A DNA stretch of 64,000 nt from Cuneatibacter sp. NSJ-177 (lineage in GTDB: Bacteria; Bacillota; Clostridia; Lachnospirales; Lachnospiraceae): assembly GCF_022867805.1 (NCBI RefSeq), contig NZ_JALIFO010000006.1, positions 62,001 through 126,000 of the forward strand, given 5' to 3'. Every line of letters starts with the position of its first letter. The first letter of the stretch is position 1. The position numbers and the translations under genes are program-made. A model generated the notes under the pieces. The model was not told the DNA's origin and ran no database searches. It saw nothing but the letters and a program-made list of their open reading frames with translations. Of this stretch, positions 33,404-42,039 are shown piece after piece.

Positions 33404-34300
33404 ATGAGAAAGAAGCTTTTGTTTGTTTACAATCCCCATGCGGGAAAGTCAAAAATACGGGGGAAAGTGTCGGATATTTTAAGCTGTTTTATCCGCGCCG
33501 GTTATACGGTTGAGGTCTACGTGACCCAGGCCGCCGCGGAGGCCACCGAGGTGGTGAAAAAAAGAGCTCCCCAGTTTCAGCGGGTGGTCTGCAGCGGCGG
33601 GGACGGCACGCTGAATGAGGTGATCAGCGGTTTGATGGAGCTTCCTCCGGAAAAACGTCCGGTGCTCGGCTACATTCCGGCGGGAACCACCAATGATTTT
33701 GCCCATAGTCTAAAGCTGCCCACCGATATGGTGAAAGCTGCCATGGTTGCGGTAAAGGGAGAGCCGTTCCCCATTGATATTGGATACGCGAACGATTCCT
33801 ATTTTACATACGTCTATGGATTTGGCGCTTTTACCGAGGTTTCCTATGAAACTCCCCAGGAAATGAAAAAAGTGCTGGGACATCAGGCGTACATTTTGGA
33901 GGGAGCGAAGAGTCTGATGACTCTAAAGCCTCACCACATGACAGTGACCTGGGAGGATCAAACGATCGAAGGCGATTTTCTGTTCGGGAGCGTCAGCAAT
34001 TCTTTCAGTGTGGCTGGCATGAAGGGGCTCTGGGGCAAGGATATCCAACTGGACGACGGGAAATTCGAAGTCACTCTGGTCAAACAGCCGCAGAATGTAT
34101 TGGAGTGGCCGGAGCTGATGGCAGCTTTGATCACGAAAGGGGGAAAATCCCCCTCACTTCTCCAATTCAAGGCGAAGAAGGTTCATTTTTCGGGACCGGA
34201 AGACATTCGCTGGGTAAAAGATGGGGAATTTGCCGGTTCCTGGCAGGAGGCCACCATCGAAAATCTGCATTTGCCCCTGACAATTGTCAAAAATACCTGA
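33404..34300 (+). CDS. Diacylglycerol/lipid kinase family protein (DagK/YegS-type)
   Basis: A 298-residue lipid kinase. It begins RKKLLFVYNPHAGKSKI, has the nucleotide-binding CSGGDGTLNEVISGL and GYIPAGTTNDFAHSL motifs, and has the C-terminal beta-sandwich ending GEFAGSWQEATIENLHLPL. It probably phosphorylates diacylglycerol or a related lipid at the membrane. The start at 33404 follows GAGGGGGAACGG. The gene is 10 bases after mutY, so they share a transcript; rpoD follows with its own promoter. Confidence 0.92.
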   Translation: MRKKLLFVYNPHAGKSKIRGKVSDILSCFIRAGYTVEVYVTQAAAEATEVVKKRAPQFQRVVCSGGDGTLNEVISGLMELPPEKRPVLGYIPAGTTNDFAHSLKLPTDMVKAAMVAVKGEPFPIDIGYANDSYFTYVYGFGAFTEVSYETPQEMKKVLGHQAYILEGAKSLMTLKPHHMTVTWEDQTIEGDFLFGSVSNSFSVAGMKGLWGKDIQLDDGKFEVTLVKQPQNVLEWPELMAALITKGGKSPSLLQFKAKKVHFSGPEDIRWVKDGEFAGSWQEATIENLHLPLTIVKNT

Positions 34301-34338
34301 CTTTAGAAAAAATTTAGGGAAAACCCACGTTTTTTGTA

Positions 34339-34367
34339 TTTACTTTTTTCACGTTCTCTTGTATAAT
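34339..34367 (+). promoter_or_regulatory. Promoter of rpoD
   Basis: TTTACT at 34339-34344, 17 bases, TATAAT at 34362-34367, about 100 bases before the gene. Confidence 0.7.
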
Positions 34368-34467
34368 CTAAGTTCAGAGTATATAGCCCGGAGTAGGAGC
34401 TTCGATCGAATGACAAGAGAAGCGCTTGCGGCCGAGCTGTTTGGTGCTTGTGGAAAGGATGCGCACA

Positions 34468-35589
34468 GTGGAAAAAGACAATTTCATTGAGAAACTGAAA
34501 AAATTAGTAGAGCTGGGGAAATCCAAGAACAACACGTTGGATATCAACGATATCAATGATTTCTTCACCGGCGTGACATTGTCAGAAGAACAGCTGGAAA
34601 ACATCTACAATTATCTGGAAAACCAGAACATCGACGTGCTGCGCGTGATGACGGATGAGCCGACCCCGATGGAAACCATCCTGGAAGAAGAGGATGATTT
34701 TATCATAGGGGAAGAGGAAGAAGAGGAAATCGACCTGGATGCGATTGATCTTCTGGACGGCATCGGCACAGAAGATCCGGTCCGGATGTATTTAAAGGAG
34801 ATCGGTACCGTGCCCCTTTTGACGGCCGAGGAAGAGCTGGAGCTTGCGAAGCGGAAAGCGGAAGGCGATGTGGAGGCCAAGGAGCGCTTGATTGAGGCGA
34901 ACCTGCGTCTTGTAGTCAGCATTGCGAAGCGCTACACTGGCCGCGGCATGAGTTTTCTGGATTTGGTACAGGAAGGAAACCTGGGGCTGATCAAGGGCGT
35001 TGAAAAGTTTGACTATACAAAAGGATATAAATTGAGTACCTATGCGACCTGGTGGATCCGTCAGTCTGTGACCAGAGCTTTGGCTGATCAGGCCAGGACG
35101 ATCCGCGTTCCGGTACATATGGTGGAGACCATCAATAAAATGTCGAAGATGCAGAGGAAGCTGACGCTGGAGCTGGGTTATGAGCCTTCGGTGGCGGAGC
35201 TTGCCGCTGCTTTGGATATGTCCGAGGAAAAGGTCATGGAGATCATGCAGATCGCCCGTGAACCCGCCTCCCTGGAGACTCCCATCGGCGAGGAGGATGA
35301 TTCCAACCTCGGCGACTTTGTCGCGGACAGCAACGCCGTGACCCCGGAGGGGAATGTGGAGTCGGTTATGCTGAGAGAGCATATCGATGTGCTTTTGGAT
35401 GATCTGAAAGATCGGGAAAAGCAGGTGGTGATCCTGCGGTTCGGTCTGGAGGACGGACATCCCCGGACTCTGGAGGAGGTCGGAAAGGAATTCAACGTGA
35501 CCAGAGAGCGGATTCGCCAGATCGAGGCGAAAGCGCTGCGGAAGCTGAGAAATCCAGTACGCAGCAAGAGGATTCGGGATTTCCTGTAG
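34468..35589 (+). CDS. rpoD: RNA polymerase primary sigma factor RpoD (SigA)
   Basis: A 373-residue housekeeping sigma factor. Region 1.1 is at residues 1-80 with an acidic stretch ([19 protein letters not shown]). Region 1.2 starts [11 protein letters not shown]. Region 2 has [33 protein letters not shown] and [17 protein letters not shown]. Region 4 has [19 protein letters not shown] and [18 protein letters not shown]. The start is a GTG at 34468 with GGAAAGG nine bases upstream; an ATG at 34459 abuts that site. In many Firmicutes rpoD follows dnaG; here dnaG is absent and a lipid kinase precedes it. Confidence 0.97.
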   Translation: MEKDNFIEKLKKLVELGKSKNNTLDINDINDFFTGVTLSEEQLENIYNYLENQNIDVLRVMTDEPTPMETILEEEDDFIIGEEEEEEIDLDAIDLLDGIGTEDPVRMYLKEIGTVPLLTAEEELELAKRKAEGDVEAKERLIEANLRLVVSIAKRYTGRGMSFLDLVQEGNLGLIKGVEKFDYTKGYKLSTYATWWIRQSVTRALADQARTIRVPVHMVETINKMSKMQRKLTLELGYEPSVAELAAALDMSEEKVMEIMQIAREPASLETPIGEEDDSNLGDFVADSNAVTPEGNVESVMLREHIDVLLDDLKDREKQVVILRFGLEDGHPRTLEEVGKEFNVTRERIRQIEAKALRKLRNPVRSKRIRDFL

Positions 35590-35662
35590 AATAAGAATAA
35601 ATGTGCATTCCTTATGGAGCTTTTTTCTTCGACAGGCAATTTTGAAGAATTTTTCTATCGAA

Positions 35663-35712
35663 GAAGCAAAAAGGACATCTGCCTGGCGGCGGGTGTCCTT
35701 TTTGCTTCTCTT
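35663..35712. terminator. Bidirectional terminator between rpoD and ABC-F gene
   Basis: GCAAAAAGGACA and TGTCCTTTTTGC form a perfect 12-bp stem with U tracts available on either strand. Confidence 0.85.
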
Positions 35713-35716
35713 AGAA

Positions 35717-37351
35717 TTAGTTGTCTCCCTCTTCCATCTGGGCCGTGTACACTTGACGCTTCATCGCCATCTCGTCACTGGCCAGGTATTCGTCATAGGT
35801 GGTGATCTTGTCGATCAGCTTGCCGCCGACCAGTTCCATGATCCGGTTGGCCGTGGTCTGGACAATCTGGTGGTCTCTGGACGAGAAGAGCATAACGCCG
35901 GGAAACTTGATCATGCCGTTGTTCAGGGCGGTGATGGACTCCATGTCCAGATGGTTGGTGGGCTCGTCGAAGAGCAGCACATTGGCGCCGGAGATCATCA
36001 TCTTGGAGAACATGCAGCGGACCCTCTCGCCTCCGGAAAGCACGTTGATCTTCTTGACGCCGTCCTCACCGGCGAACAGCATCCGGCCCAGGAAACCGCG
36101 GACATAGGTAACATCCTTGATCGGAGAATAGCCGGTCAGCCATTCGGTGATGGTCAGCTCTTGCTTGAACTCCTCGGAGCTGTCCTTCGGGAAATAGGCC
36201 TGAGTGGTCGTGACGCCCCACTTGTAGCTTCCCTCGTCGGGCTCCAGTTCTCCCATCAAAATCTGGAACAGCGTGGTCTTCGCCAATTCATCGGAGCCGA
36301 CCAGAGCTACCTTGTCCTCACGGCCGAGAATAAAGGAAACGTCGTCCAGTACCTTCACACCTTCAATGGTTTTGCTCAGGTGGCTGACCTCCAATACCTC
36401 GTTGCCGATGGCGCGCTCCGGGCGGAAGTCAATGTAAGGGTATTTCCGGCTGGAGGGTTTGATCTCATCCAGCTCGATTTTTTCCAGAGCCTTTTTCCTT
36501 GAAGTGGCCTGTTTGGATTTGGAAGCATTGGCGGAGAACCGCTGAATGAATTCCTGCAGCTCTTTGATCTTTTCTTCCTTCTTCTTGTTGGCCTCTTTCA
36601 TCTGGCGGACCATCAGCTGGCTGGATTCGTACCAGAAATCATAGTTGCCGGCATAGAGCTGAATCTTGCCGTAGTCGATGTCCGCGATCTGGGTGCAGAC
36701 TTTATTCAGGAAATAGCGGTCATGGGAGACCACGATCACCGTGTTTTCAAAGTTGATCAGGAATTCCTCCAGCCAGGCGATGGCGGCCAAATCCAGATGG
36801 TTGGTCGGCTCATCTAAGAGCAGGATGTCCGGATTGCCGAACAGGGCCTGGGCCAGGAGAACTTTCACCTTTTCACTGCCGTTTAATTCCTTCATCAGTT
36901 TGTAGTGGAGATCCGAGTCGATGCCAAGACCGTTTAATAAGGTGGCGGCGTCGGATTCGGCCTCCCAGCCGTTCATTCCGGCAAACTCCGCCTCCAGTTC
37001 GCTGGCGCGGATTCCGTCTTCATCGGAGAAATCTTCCTTTGCGTAGAGGGCGTCCTTTTCCCTCATAATCTCGACCAAGCGGGGATTTCCCAGCATGACC
37101 ACATCCAGGACCGTCTGATCGTCAAATTGGAAATGGTCCTGCTTTAAGAAGGAGAGGCGTTCGCCGGGGGTGATGATTACTTCCCCTTTGGTGGGCTCCA
37201 GTTCGCCGGTCAGGATCCGGAGAAATGTGGATTTGCCCGCGCCGTTGGCGCCGATCAGGCCGTAGCAGTGGCCTGGAACAAATTTCACGTTGACGTCTTC
37301 AAACAGTGCGGATTTTCCGAACCGAAGAGTCACATTGCTGGCTTGTATCAT
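35717..37351 (-). CDS. ABC-F family ATPase, YkpA/YbiT-type
   Basis: A 544-residue soluble tandem ABC protein. Domain 1 has GANGAGKSTFLR, LNGSEKVKVLLAQAL and LLLDEPTNHLDL. A linker at about residues 240-310 is rich in Lys and Glu. Domain 2 has LSGGERVRCMFSKMM and LLFDEPTNHLDM. The second Walker A reads GSDELAKTT, in which the usual Gly before Lys is Ala, a feature that I believe recurs in this subgroup. YbiT/YkpA proteins act on ribosomes in translation and are not antibiotic-resistance ABC-Fs. AAAGGATATGATATC precedes the ATG. It is convergent with rpoD. Confidence 0.92.
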   Translation of the reverse strand: MIQASNVTLRFGKSALFEDVNVKFVPGHCYGLIGANGAGKSTFLRILTGELEPTKGEVIITPGERLSFLKQDHFQFDDQTVLDVVMLGNPRLVEIMREKDALYAKEDFSDEDGIRASELEAEFAGMNGWEAESDAATLLNGLGIDSDLHYKLMKELNGSEKVKVLLAQALFGNPDILLLDEPTNHLDLAAIAWLEEFLINFENTVIVVSHDRYFLNKVCTQIADIDYGKIQLYAGNYDFWYESSQLMVRQMKEANKKKEEKIKELQEFIQRFSANASKSKQATSRKKALEKIELDEIKPSSRKYPYIDFRPERAIGNEVLEVSHLSKTIEGVKVLDDVSFILGREDKVALVGSDELAKTTLFQILMGELEPDEGSYKWGVTTTQAYFPKDSSEEFKQELTITEWLTGYSPIKDVTYVRGFLGRMLFAGEDGVKKINVLSGGERVRCMFSKMMISGANVLLFDEPTNHLDMESITALNNGMIKFPGVMLFSSRDHQIVQTTANRIMELVGGKLIDKITTYDEYLASDEMAMKRQVYTAQMEEGDN

Positions 37352-37380
37352 GATATCATATCCTTTCTATACGACAGATC

Positions 37381-38295
37381 TCAAAAGTTTTCCGGATAAA
37401 GGCCGGCGGCTTTCATTTGGGCGATGGCCGCCTCCACCAGCGGTTTATCCTCTTTATAGGTGACGCCGTACCACTTGTCGGCGGTTTTCAGCACTTGTAC
37501 GGTGGCTTTTTTTTCCTCCAGCAGCTCGTGAACCACCGTTGGAATATAGTATTCACCCTTTAACGGGTTTTCCTTCAAACTATTTTCCAGAAATTCGGAA
37601 AAACGCTCCTCGGTCTCCCGCAGGAAATTCCGGGAAAAGCCCCACATGTTCATGGACACCGTGGCATCCGGGGAGAGCTCAGTCCAGGTGGCGCCATCGT
37701 CTTCGGTGAAAGCGGGAACCCCGTTTCTCCAGGCGATATGGGTGCGCTCTGCGATATCCGTCAGATACCCATCAGCGTTGATGGAGCAGACGCCGCGGGC
37801 CACATGCCCATTCTCTGTCAGGGTATTTTTCAGGTGATAGCCGCCCATTGCAAAATGATATTGGATATCATCCTCATACTCGGTCAGATAGCGGTACAGG
37901 TCAAGGAACGCCTGTTTCCCATAGTAATCGTCGGCGTTGATCGCCACAAAAGGGCCTTTCACCACATGGCGGCAGCTTAAGAGCGCGTGGGCAGTTCCCC
38001 AGGGTTTGACACGGCCCTCCGGAACCGAAAAGCCTTCCGGCAGATCTTCCAGTTTCTGAAAGACATACTCCACTTCCATGGTCTGAGCCACCCGGTCTCC
38101 GATGATCCGGCGGAAATCTTCCTGAAACGCTTCTTTGATAATAAAAACAACTTTTTCAAATCCGGCTTCCCTGGCGTCGAACACCGAGAAATCCATGATG
38201 ATGTGTCCCTGCGGGTCCACCGGGTCAATCTGCTTCAGGCCGCCATAACGGCTTCCCATTCCGGCGGCCATAACGACCAGACACGGCTTTTCCAT
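37381..38295 (-). CDS. Sugar-phosphate nucleotidyltransferase
   Basis: A 304-residue nucleotidyltransferase of the NTP_transferase fold. The N-terminal LVVMAAGMGSRYGGLKQIDPV contains the pyrophosphorylase signature (G-x-G-x-R) with the catalytic Lys. VAINADDYYG is the metal-binding motif, and WGTAHALLSCRHVV binds the nucleotide base. It activates a sugar phosphate, probably for cell-surface polysaccharides; the sugar is not clear. The start at 38295 follows GAGGAGGATACATTT; 49 upstream in-frame codons are not family-like. The next gene on this strand (ABC-F) begins 29 bases after its stop. Confidence 0.88.
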   Translation of the reverse strand: MEKPCLVVMAAGMGSRYGGLKQIDPVDPQGHIIMDFSVFDAREAGFEKVVFIIKEAFQEDFRRIIGDRVAQTMEVEYVFQKLEDLPEGFSVPEGRVKPWGTAHALLSCRHVVKGPFVAINADDYYGKQAFLDLYRYLTEYEDDIQYHFAMGGYHLKNTLTENGHVARGVCSINADGYLTDIAERTHIAWRNGVPAFTEDDGATWTELSPDATVSMNMWGFSRNFLRETEERFSEFLENSLKENPLKGEYYIPTVVHELLEEKKATVQVLKTADKWYGVTYKEDKPLVEAAIAQMKAAGLYPENF

Positions 38296-38417
38296 AAATG
38301 TATCCTCCTCAATTAAACTGCGTACAGTATCCTTACAGAGTTTAGCATTTTCTGCAAGAAATGTCAAAATGAAATCCTGCCATTCTTTGGTTTCTGCCCA
38401 TAAAAATTTCTCCTTGC

Positions 38418-38446
38418 GCATTTTTCCAAAAAATTCGGTCATACTA
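38418..38446 (+). promoter_or_regulatory. Forespore-type (sigma-G/F) promoter of spoVAD
   Basis: GCATT at 38418-38422, 17 bases, CATACTA at 38440-38446. CATACTA is an exact sigma-F/sigma-G -10 element. Transcription would start near 38453, giving a leader of about 130 bases before spoVAD, a gene known to be sigma-G-dependent in Bacillus. Confidence 0.7.
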
Positions 38447-38585
38447 GAGCTCAGGAAGCGTTTTCAAAAGGCTTACTACCGATTTGCGCGGGTCGGAAAA
38501 CAAACCGGAGTGCGCATATCATGTAAGGCAGATGGATCCGCATGCGGCAAGAAGGTAGGAAGTGGAAAGAAAGGAAGCGAACGAC

Positions 38586-39590
38586 ATGATGCAGGGAAAA
38601 GCTAGCATTCGGTTTCAAAACCCTCCTCATATCCTGGGAACCGGTTCGGTGGCCGGGGAGAAGGAAGGACAGGGACCGCTGGGCGAATTGTTTGATGAGA
38701 TTGAAACCGATCCGATGTGCGGACAAGAGAACTGGGAGGCGGCGGAAAGCCATCTGCAGTCCAAAGCGGCGGAGATTGCCATGCGGCATGCAGGCTGTGT
38801 CAGCGCGGATATCCGGTATCTCTTCGCCGGGGATCTTTTAGGGCAGTTGATCGCCACTTCTTTTGGATTGAAGAATCTGGAAATTCCAATGTTTGGCCTT
38901 TACGGGGCCTGCTCCACCATGGGCGAGGCGTTAAGCTTGGCGGCCATGGCGGTGGACGGCGGATATGCGGATAAGACCCTGGCCCTCGCGTCCAGTCATT
39001 TTGCTTCCGCGGAGAAGCAGTTTCGCTTTCCCTTGGCCTATGGGAATCAGCGTCCCTATTCAGCTACCTGGACGGTCACCGGCTGTGGAGCTGTGGTGCT
39101 GGGAAAGGACGGAGGAAAAGTCCGGATCGCCGGTATCACCACCGGTAAAATCGTAGACCTTGGCGTAAAAGACTCCATGAACATGGGCGCGGCCATGGCG
39201 CCTGCCGCCGCGGACCTGGTGATGCAGAACCTGATTGATTTTGACGTGACGCCGGAATACTATGATAAAGTAATCACCGGGGATCTGGGGACCATCGGAC
39301 AGCGAGCCATGCTGGACCTCTTAAAGGAAGAGGGGGTCAATATGGAAGGCTATCACATGGACTGCGGAATTGAAATTTTTGATCCGGACAGCCAGGATAC
39401 CCACGCCGGCGGAAGCGGCTGCGGCTGTTCCGCGCTGACGCTCTGCGGCAAAATTATCCGGGAAATTTCCTCCGGGCATTGGAGAAGAGTGCTCTTCATC
39501 CCCACAGGCGCGCTGCTGTCTCAGACCAGCTTTAACGAGGGGCAGACGATACCGGGCATCGCCCACGGAGTGATTTTGGAAAGGGTGTAA
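38586..39590 (+). CDS. spoVAD: Stage V sporulation protein AD
   Basis: A 334-residue thiolase-fold protein that binds dipicolinic acid and helps load it into the forespore. Segments typical of SpoVAD include FQNPPHILGTGSVAGEKEGQGPLG, FGLYGACSTMGEALSLAAM, WTVTGCGAVVLG and HAGGSGCGCSALTL. The ATG at 38586 follows AAAGGAAG; an in-frame GTG at 38562 is possible. spoVAE follows by three bases. spoVAC, normally directly upstream, is missing here, which is unusual and means it must be encoded elsewhere or be absent. Confidence 0.95.
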   Translation: MMQGKASIRFQNPPHILGTGSVAGEKEGQGPLGELFDEIETDPMCGQENWEAAESHLQSKAAEIAMRHAGCVSADIRYLFAGDLLGQLIATSFGLKNLEIPMFGLYGACSTMGEALSLAAMAVDGGYADKTLALASSHFASAEKQFRFPLAYGNQRPYSATWTVTGCGAVVLGKDGGKVRIAGITTGKIVDLGVKDSMNMGAAMAPAAADLVMQNLIDFDVTPEYYDKVITGDLGTIGQRAMLDLLKEEGVNMEGYHMDCGIEIFDPDSQDTHAGGSGCGCSALTLCGKIIREISSGHWRRVLFIPTGALLSQTSFNEGQTIPGIAHGVILERV

Positions 39591-39593
39591 AAA

Positions 39594-39950
39594 ATGGATT
39601 ATTTAAAAGCATTTTTGATTGGCGGACTCATCTGTGGTCTCGTACAGATTTTAATGGATAAGACGAAACTGATGCCGGGGCGTATCATGGTGCTGCTAGT
39701 GGTTACCGGCGCTATTCTCGGAGCCGTGGGAGTGTACCAGCCATTCCTGGAATGGGCCGGATCCGGCGCGGGCGTACCGCTTTTGGGATTTGGAAATACG
39801 CTGTGGAAAGGCGTGAAGGAAGGGATTGGAGAGAAGGGGCTGCTGGGCCTTTTTACCGGCGGCTTAACCGCAAGTGCGGCCGGAATCTGCGCCGCCTTGG
39901 TCTTTGGATTCCTCGGCGCTTTGATTTTCAAGCCGAAAATGAAGAAATAA
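39594..39950 (+). CDS. spoVAE: Stage V sporulation protein AE
   Basis: A 118-residue membrane protein with four hydrophobic segments, opening MDYLKAFLIGGLICGLVQIL and containing GAILGAVGVYQPFLEWAGSGA and PLLGFGNTLWKGV, the hallmarks of SpoVAE. It is part of the inner-membrane channel for dipicolinic acid uptake during sporulation and release during germination. It lies three bases after spoVAD and ends before an intrinsic terminator, so this is a two-gene operon. Confidence 0.94.
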   Translation: MDYLKAFLIGGLICGLVQILMDKTKLMPGRIMVLLVVTGAILGAVGVYQPFLEWAGSGAGVPLLGFGNTLWKGVKEGIGEKGLLGLFTGGLTASAAGICAALVFGFLGALIFKPKMKK

Positions 39951-40005
39951 TCGGGTATATTTCAAGTAAGCGTCCGCAGGTCGGGCCTTGCTTTTAATAT
40001 AAATG

Positions 40006-40056
40006 AAGGCTGCCTCCGGCGAATCAAACTGTTTGCCGGAATGGGCAGCCTTTTTT
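40006..40056 (+). terminator. Terminator of the spoVAD-spoVAE operon
   Basis: AAGGCTGCC pairs with GGGCAGCCTT around an inner CCGGC/GCCGG stem, followed by TTTTTT. Confidence 0.85.
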
Positions 40057-40060
40057 GCGT

Positions 40061-40999
40061 TTAGAGAAGCTTTTTCTTTTTAAAAAACCAGAAACAAAAG
40101 ATGACCACAGCCACGCTTAAGAGAATGACGGCTAAGTAACCGTATTTCCAAGTCAGTTCCGGCATGTTGGTGAAATTCATGCCATACCAGCCGACAATCA
40201 AAGAGAGCGGCAAAAACACGGTGGTGACTACCGTGAAGATCTTCATCGTGTTGTTCAGGTTATAATCCAATGCGGCCTGATAGGTTTCCCGGACGTGGAT
40301 CAGGCTTTCGCAGAGAATCTGGGTATTTCCGATCAAACGGTCCACCCTGCCGTCGAAAATGTGCAGGTAGCGGAACGTATCGTCCGAAAACAGGTCGTTT
40401 TCATCTTCCTGCAAGGCCTCGCTGAAGGACAGCAGATCCTGGAAATAGTTTTTCCGGATGGTCAGATCGTTTCTCATGCCGAAGATCGTCCGGTTGATTT
40501 CCCGGTCGAATTCGCTGTCGAGGATCTTTTTTTCCATCTCCAGGATTCGCTGTTCATATTCTTCCAAGATATCGTTGCTCCTGCCGAGAAGGCGGATTAA
40601 AATTCCGCAGAGAATTCGCTCAATGGTAAACTGACTGGCGGCATGTTCCGCCACAGTGGAGAGCATATCTTCCCATTCCCGGCCCGGTTCCTCTAAGCCG
40701 ACCAGAAGCATAAAATTCTTGCGGAAAAAGATCGCCAGCTTTTTCCTGGGCTCCTGTACTTGCTCTATATTCAGAAGGTGAAGGATTACAAAGCTAAAGC
40801 AGTCGTAGACTTCCAGAGTGCTGTGGGAACGATGATGGGCAAAGCGGCAGGCTTCGTAGCTTTCCTCTGAGAAGCCAAGATCCTGATAGCACTCGGCGAA
40901 TTGATCCAGCGTCAGATAACCGATGGTAACCGTGTCCTCATTGTGCTTCCCAAGGGTTGGAAATTTTTCCAGTACGCCGTCATGGCAGGTATAATACAT
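40061..40999 (-). CDS. CorA family magnesium transporter
   Basis: A 312-residue protein with a long acidic, helical cytoplasmic N-terminal domain (to about residue 245) and two C-terminal membrane helices. The first helix ends in the selectivity motif YGMNF followed by TNMPEL. The second is followed by a basic tail (FFKKKKLL). It forms a pentameric magnesium/divalent-cation channel. GGAAAGGAG lies before the ATG at 40999. It is monocistronic. CorA function is inferred from motif and length. Confidence 0.93.
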   Translation of the reverse strand: MYYTCHDGVLEKFPTLGKHNEDTVTIGYLTLDQFAECYQDLGFSEESYEACRFAHHRSHSTLEVYDCFSFVILHLLNIEQVQEPRKKLAIFFRKNFMLLVGLEEPGREWEDMLSTVAEHAASQFTIERILCGILIRLLGRSNDILEEYEQRILEMEKKILDSEFDREINRTIFGMRNDLTIRKNYFQDLLSFSEALQEDENDLFSDDTFRYLHIFDGRVDRLIGNTQILCESLIHVRETYQAALDYNLNNTMKIFTVVTTVFLPLSLIVGWYGMNFTNMPELTWKYGYLAVILLSVAVVIFCFWFFKKKKLL

Positions 41000-41067
41000 G
41001 AGCGGACTCCTTTCCGGTTATATCAATAGTATAACGCGGATTTGGGAAAATGGAAAGCGCCGGCGGG

Positions 41068-42015
41068 CTAAGATTTTGGCTCTTTGGCGGCTCTTAAGAA
41101 CCGTCCCGCCTGGGACAAGATACTTTGGGCCCGGTCAAATTCATACCAGTAGAGCAAAAAGCCGTGCATCATGCCGGGAGCGCGAATCTGCGTCACCTCA
41201 TTTCCCGCCTCGGAAAGTTTTTGGGCAAATGTTTCCCCGTCGTCCCGCAGCGGATCGTACTCCCCTGTCACGGAAAATGTAGGAGGAAGGCCGGAGAGAT
41301 CCGCCGCTCTTCCAGGATAGCGGTAAGGATCCTTGTGATCCATGCCGAGGGGCGTATAAAGGCCCTCGCAGAGAAGAAGCATGGGGGTTGGCAGGACATA
41401 GTCTCCGCCGCCAAAAAGACGGACGGATTTCGACTCTTCCGTGGACACACAGCCGTAAGTGCCGTAAAACAGCAGCTGTCCCCGAATGGAGGGGCCTTTC
41501 CGGTCTCTGGCCATGAGGCAGAGGGCCGCGGTTATATTGGCGCCTGCACTGTCCCCGCCTACGTAGAGATACTGGGCGTCACCGCCGATGATCGAGGCAT
41601 TCTGGGAGGCCCACTGCAGCGCGGCATAGGCGTCGTTAACCGCGGCAGGATAAGGAAATTCCGGGGCCAGGCGATAGCCGACAGAAACCACCAGGCAGCG
41701 CCCTTTTTTCGCTAACATCCGGCAAAGAGAGTCATGGCTTGCAAGATTGTGCATGATGAAACCGCCGCCGTGAAAATAAAGCAGAATCGGAAGATAGTCC
41801 CTGTCCTCCGGCCAGTAAAGGCGGACCGGAATCGGTCCTTCCGGCGTGGGAATCCGGCGCTCCTCCGTCTGGTAGATATCGGTGCGTTCGATTCTGTCGT
41901 GGAACGCGGCATCCGCCTGCTGCCGCATCTGTTCGATGGTGAGCGGGCAGGAGCCGCGGTTTTCCAAGGTCTTTTTCCGCGCGTAGAAGGCTGCTACTTG
42001 GGGATCCAAAGGCAT
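41068..42015 (-). CDS. Alpha/beta hydrolase (hormone-sensitive lipase-type esterase)
   Basis: A 315-residue esterase. It has the HSL oxyanion motif YFHGGGFIMHN, the nucleophile elbow GGDSAGAN (Ser about residue 155), an Asp in GEYDPLRDDG and a His in PGMMHGFLLY completing the triad. No signal peptide is present, so it acts in the cytoplasm on short-chain esters. GAAAGGAGGTTCC precedes the ATG. It lies downstream of the panF gene on the same strand, about 24 bases away, and may be co-transcribed. Confidence 0.92.
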   Translation of the reverse strand: MPLDPQVAAFYARKKTLENRGSCPLTIEQMRQQADAAFHDRIERTDIYQTEERRIPTPEGPIPVRLYWPEDRDYLPILLYFHGGGFIMHNLASHDSLCRMLAKKGRCLVVSVGYRLAPEFPYPAAVNDAYAALQWASQNASIIGGDAQYLYVGGDSAGANITAALCLMARDRKGPSIRGQLLFYGTYGCVSTEESKSVRLFGGGDYVLPTPMLLLCEGLYTPLGMDHKDPYRYPGRAADLSGLPPTFSVTGEYDPLRDDGETFAQKLSEAGNEVTQIRAPGMMHGFLLYWYEFDRAQSILSQAGRFLRAAKEPKS

Positions 42016-42039
42016 GAGGAACCTCCTTTCAAAAAGGGC

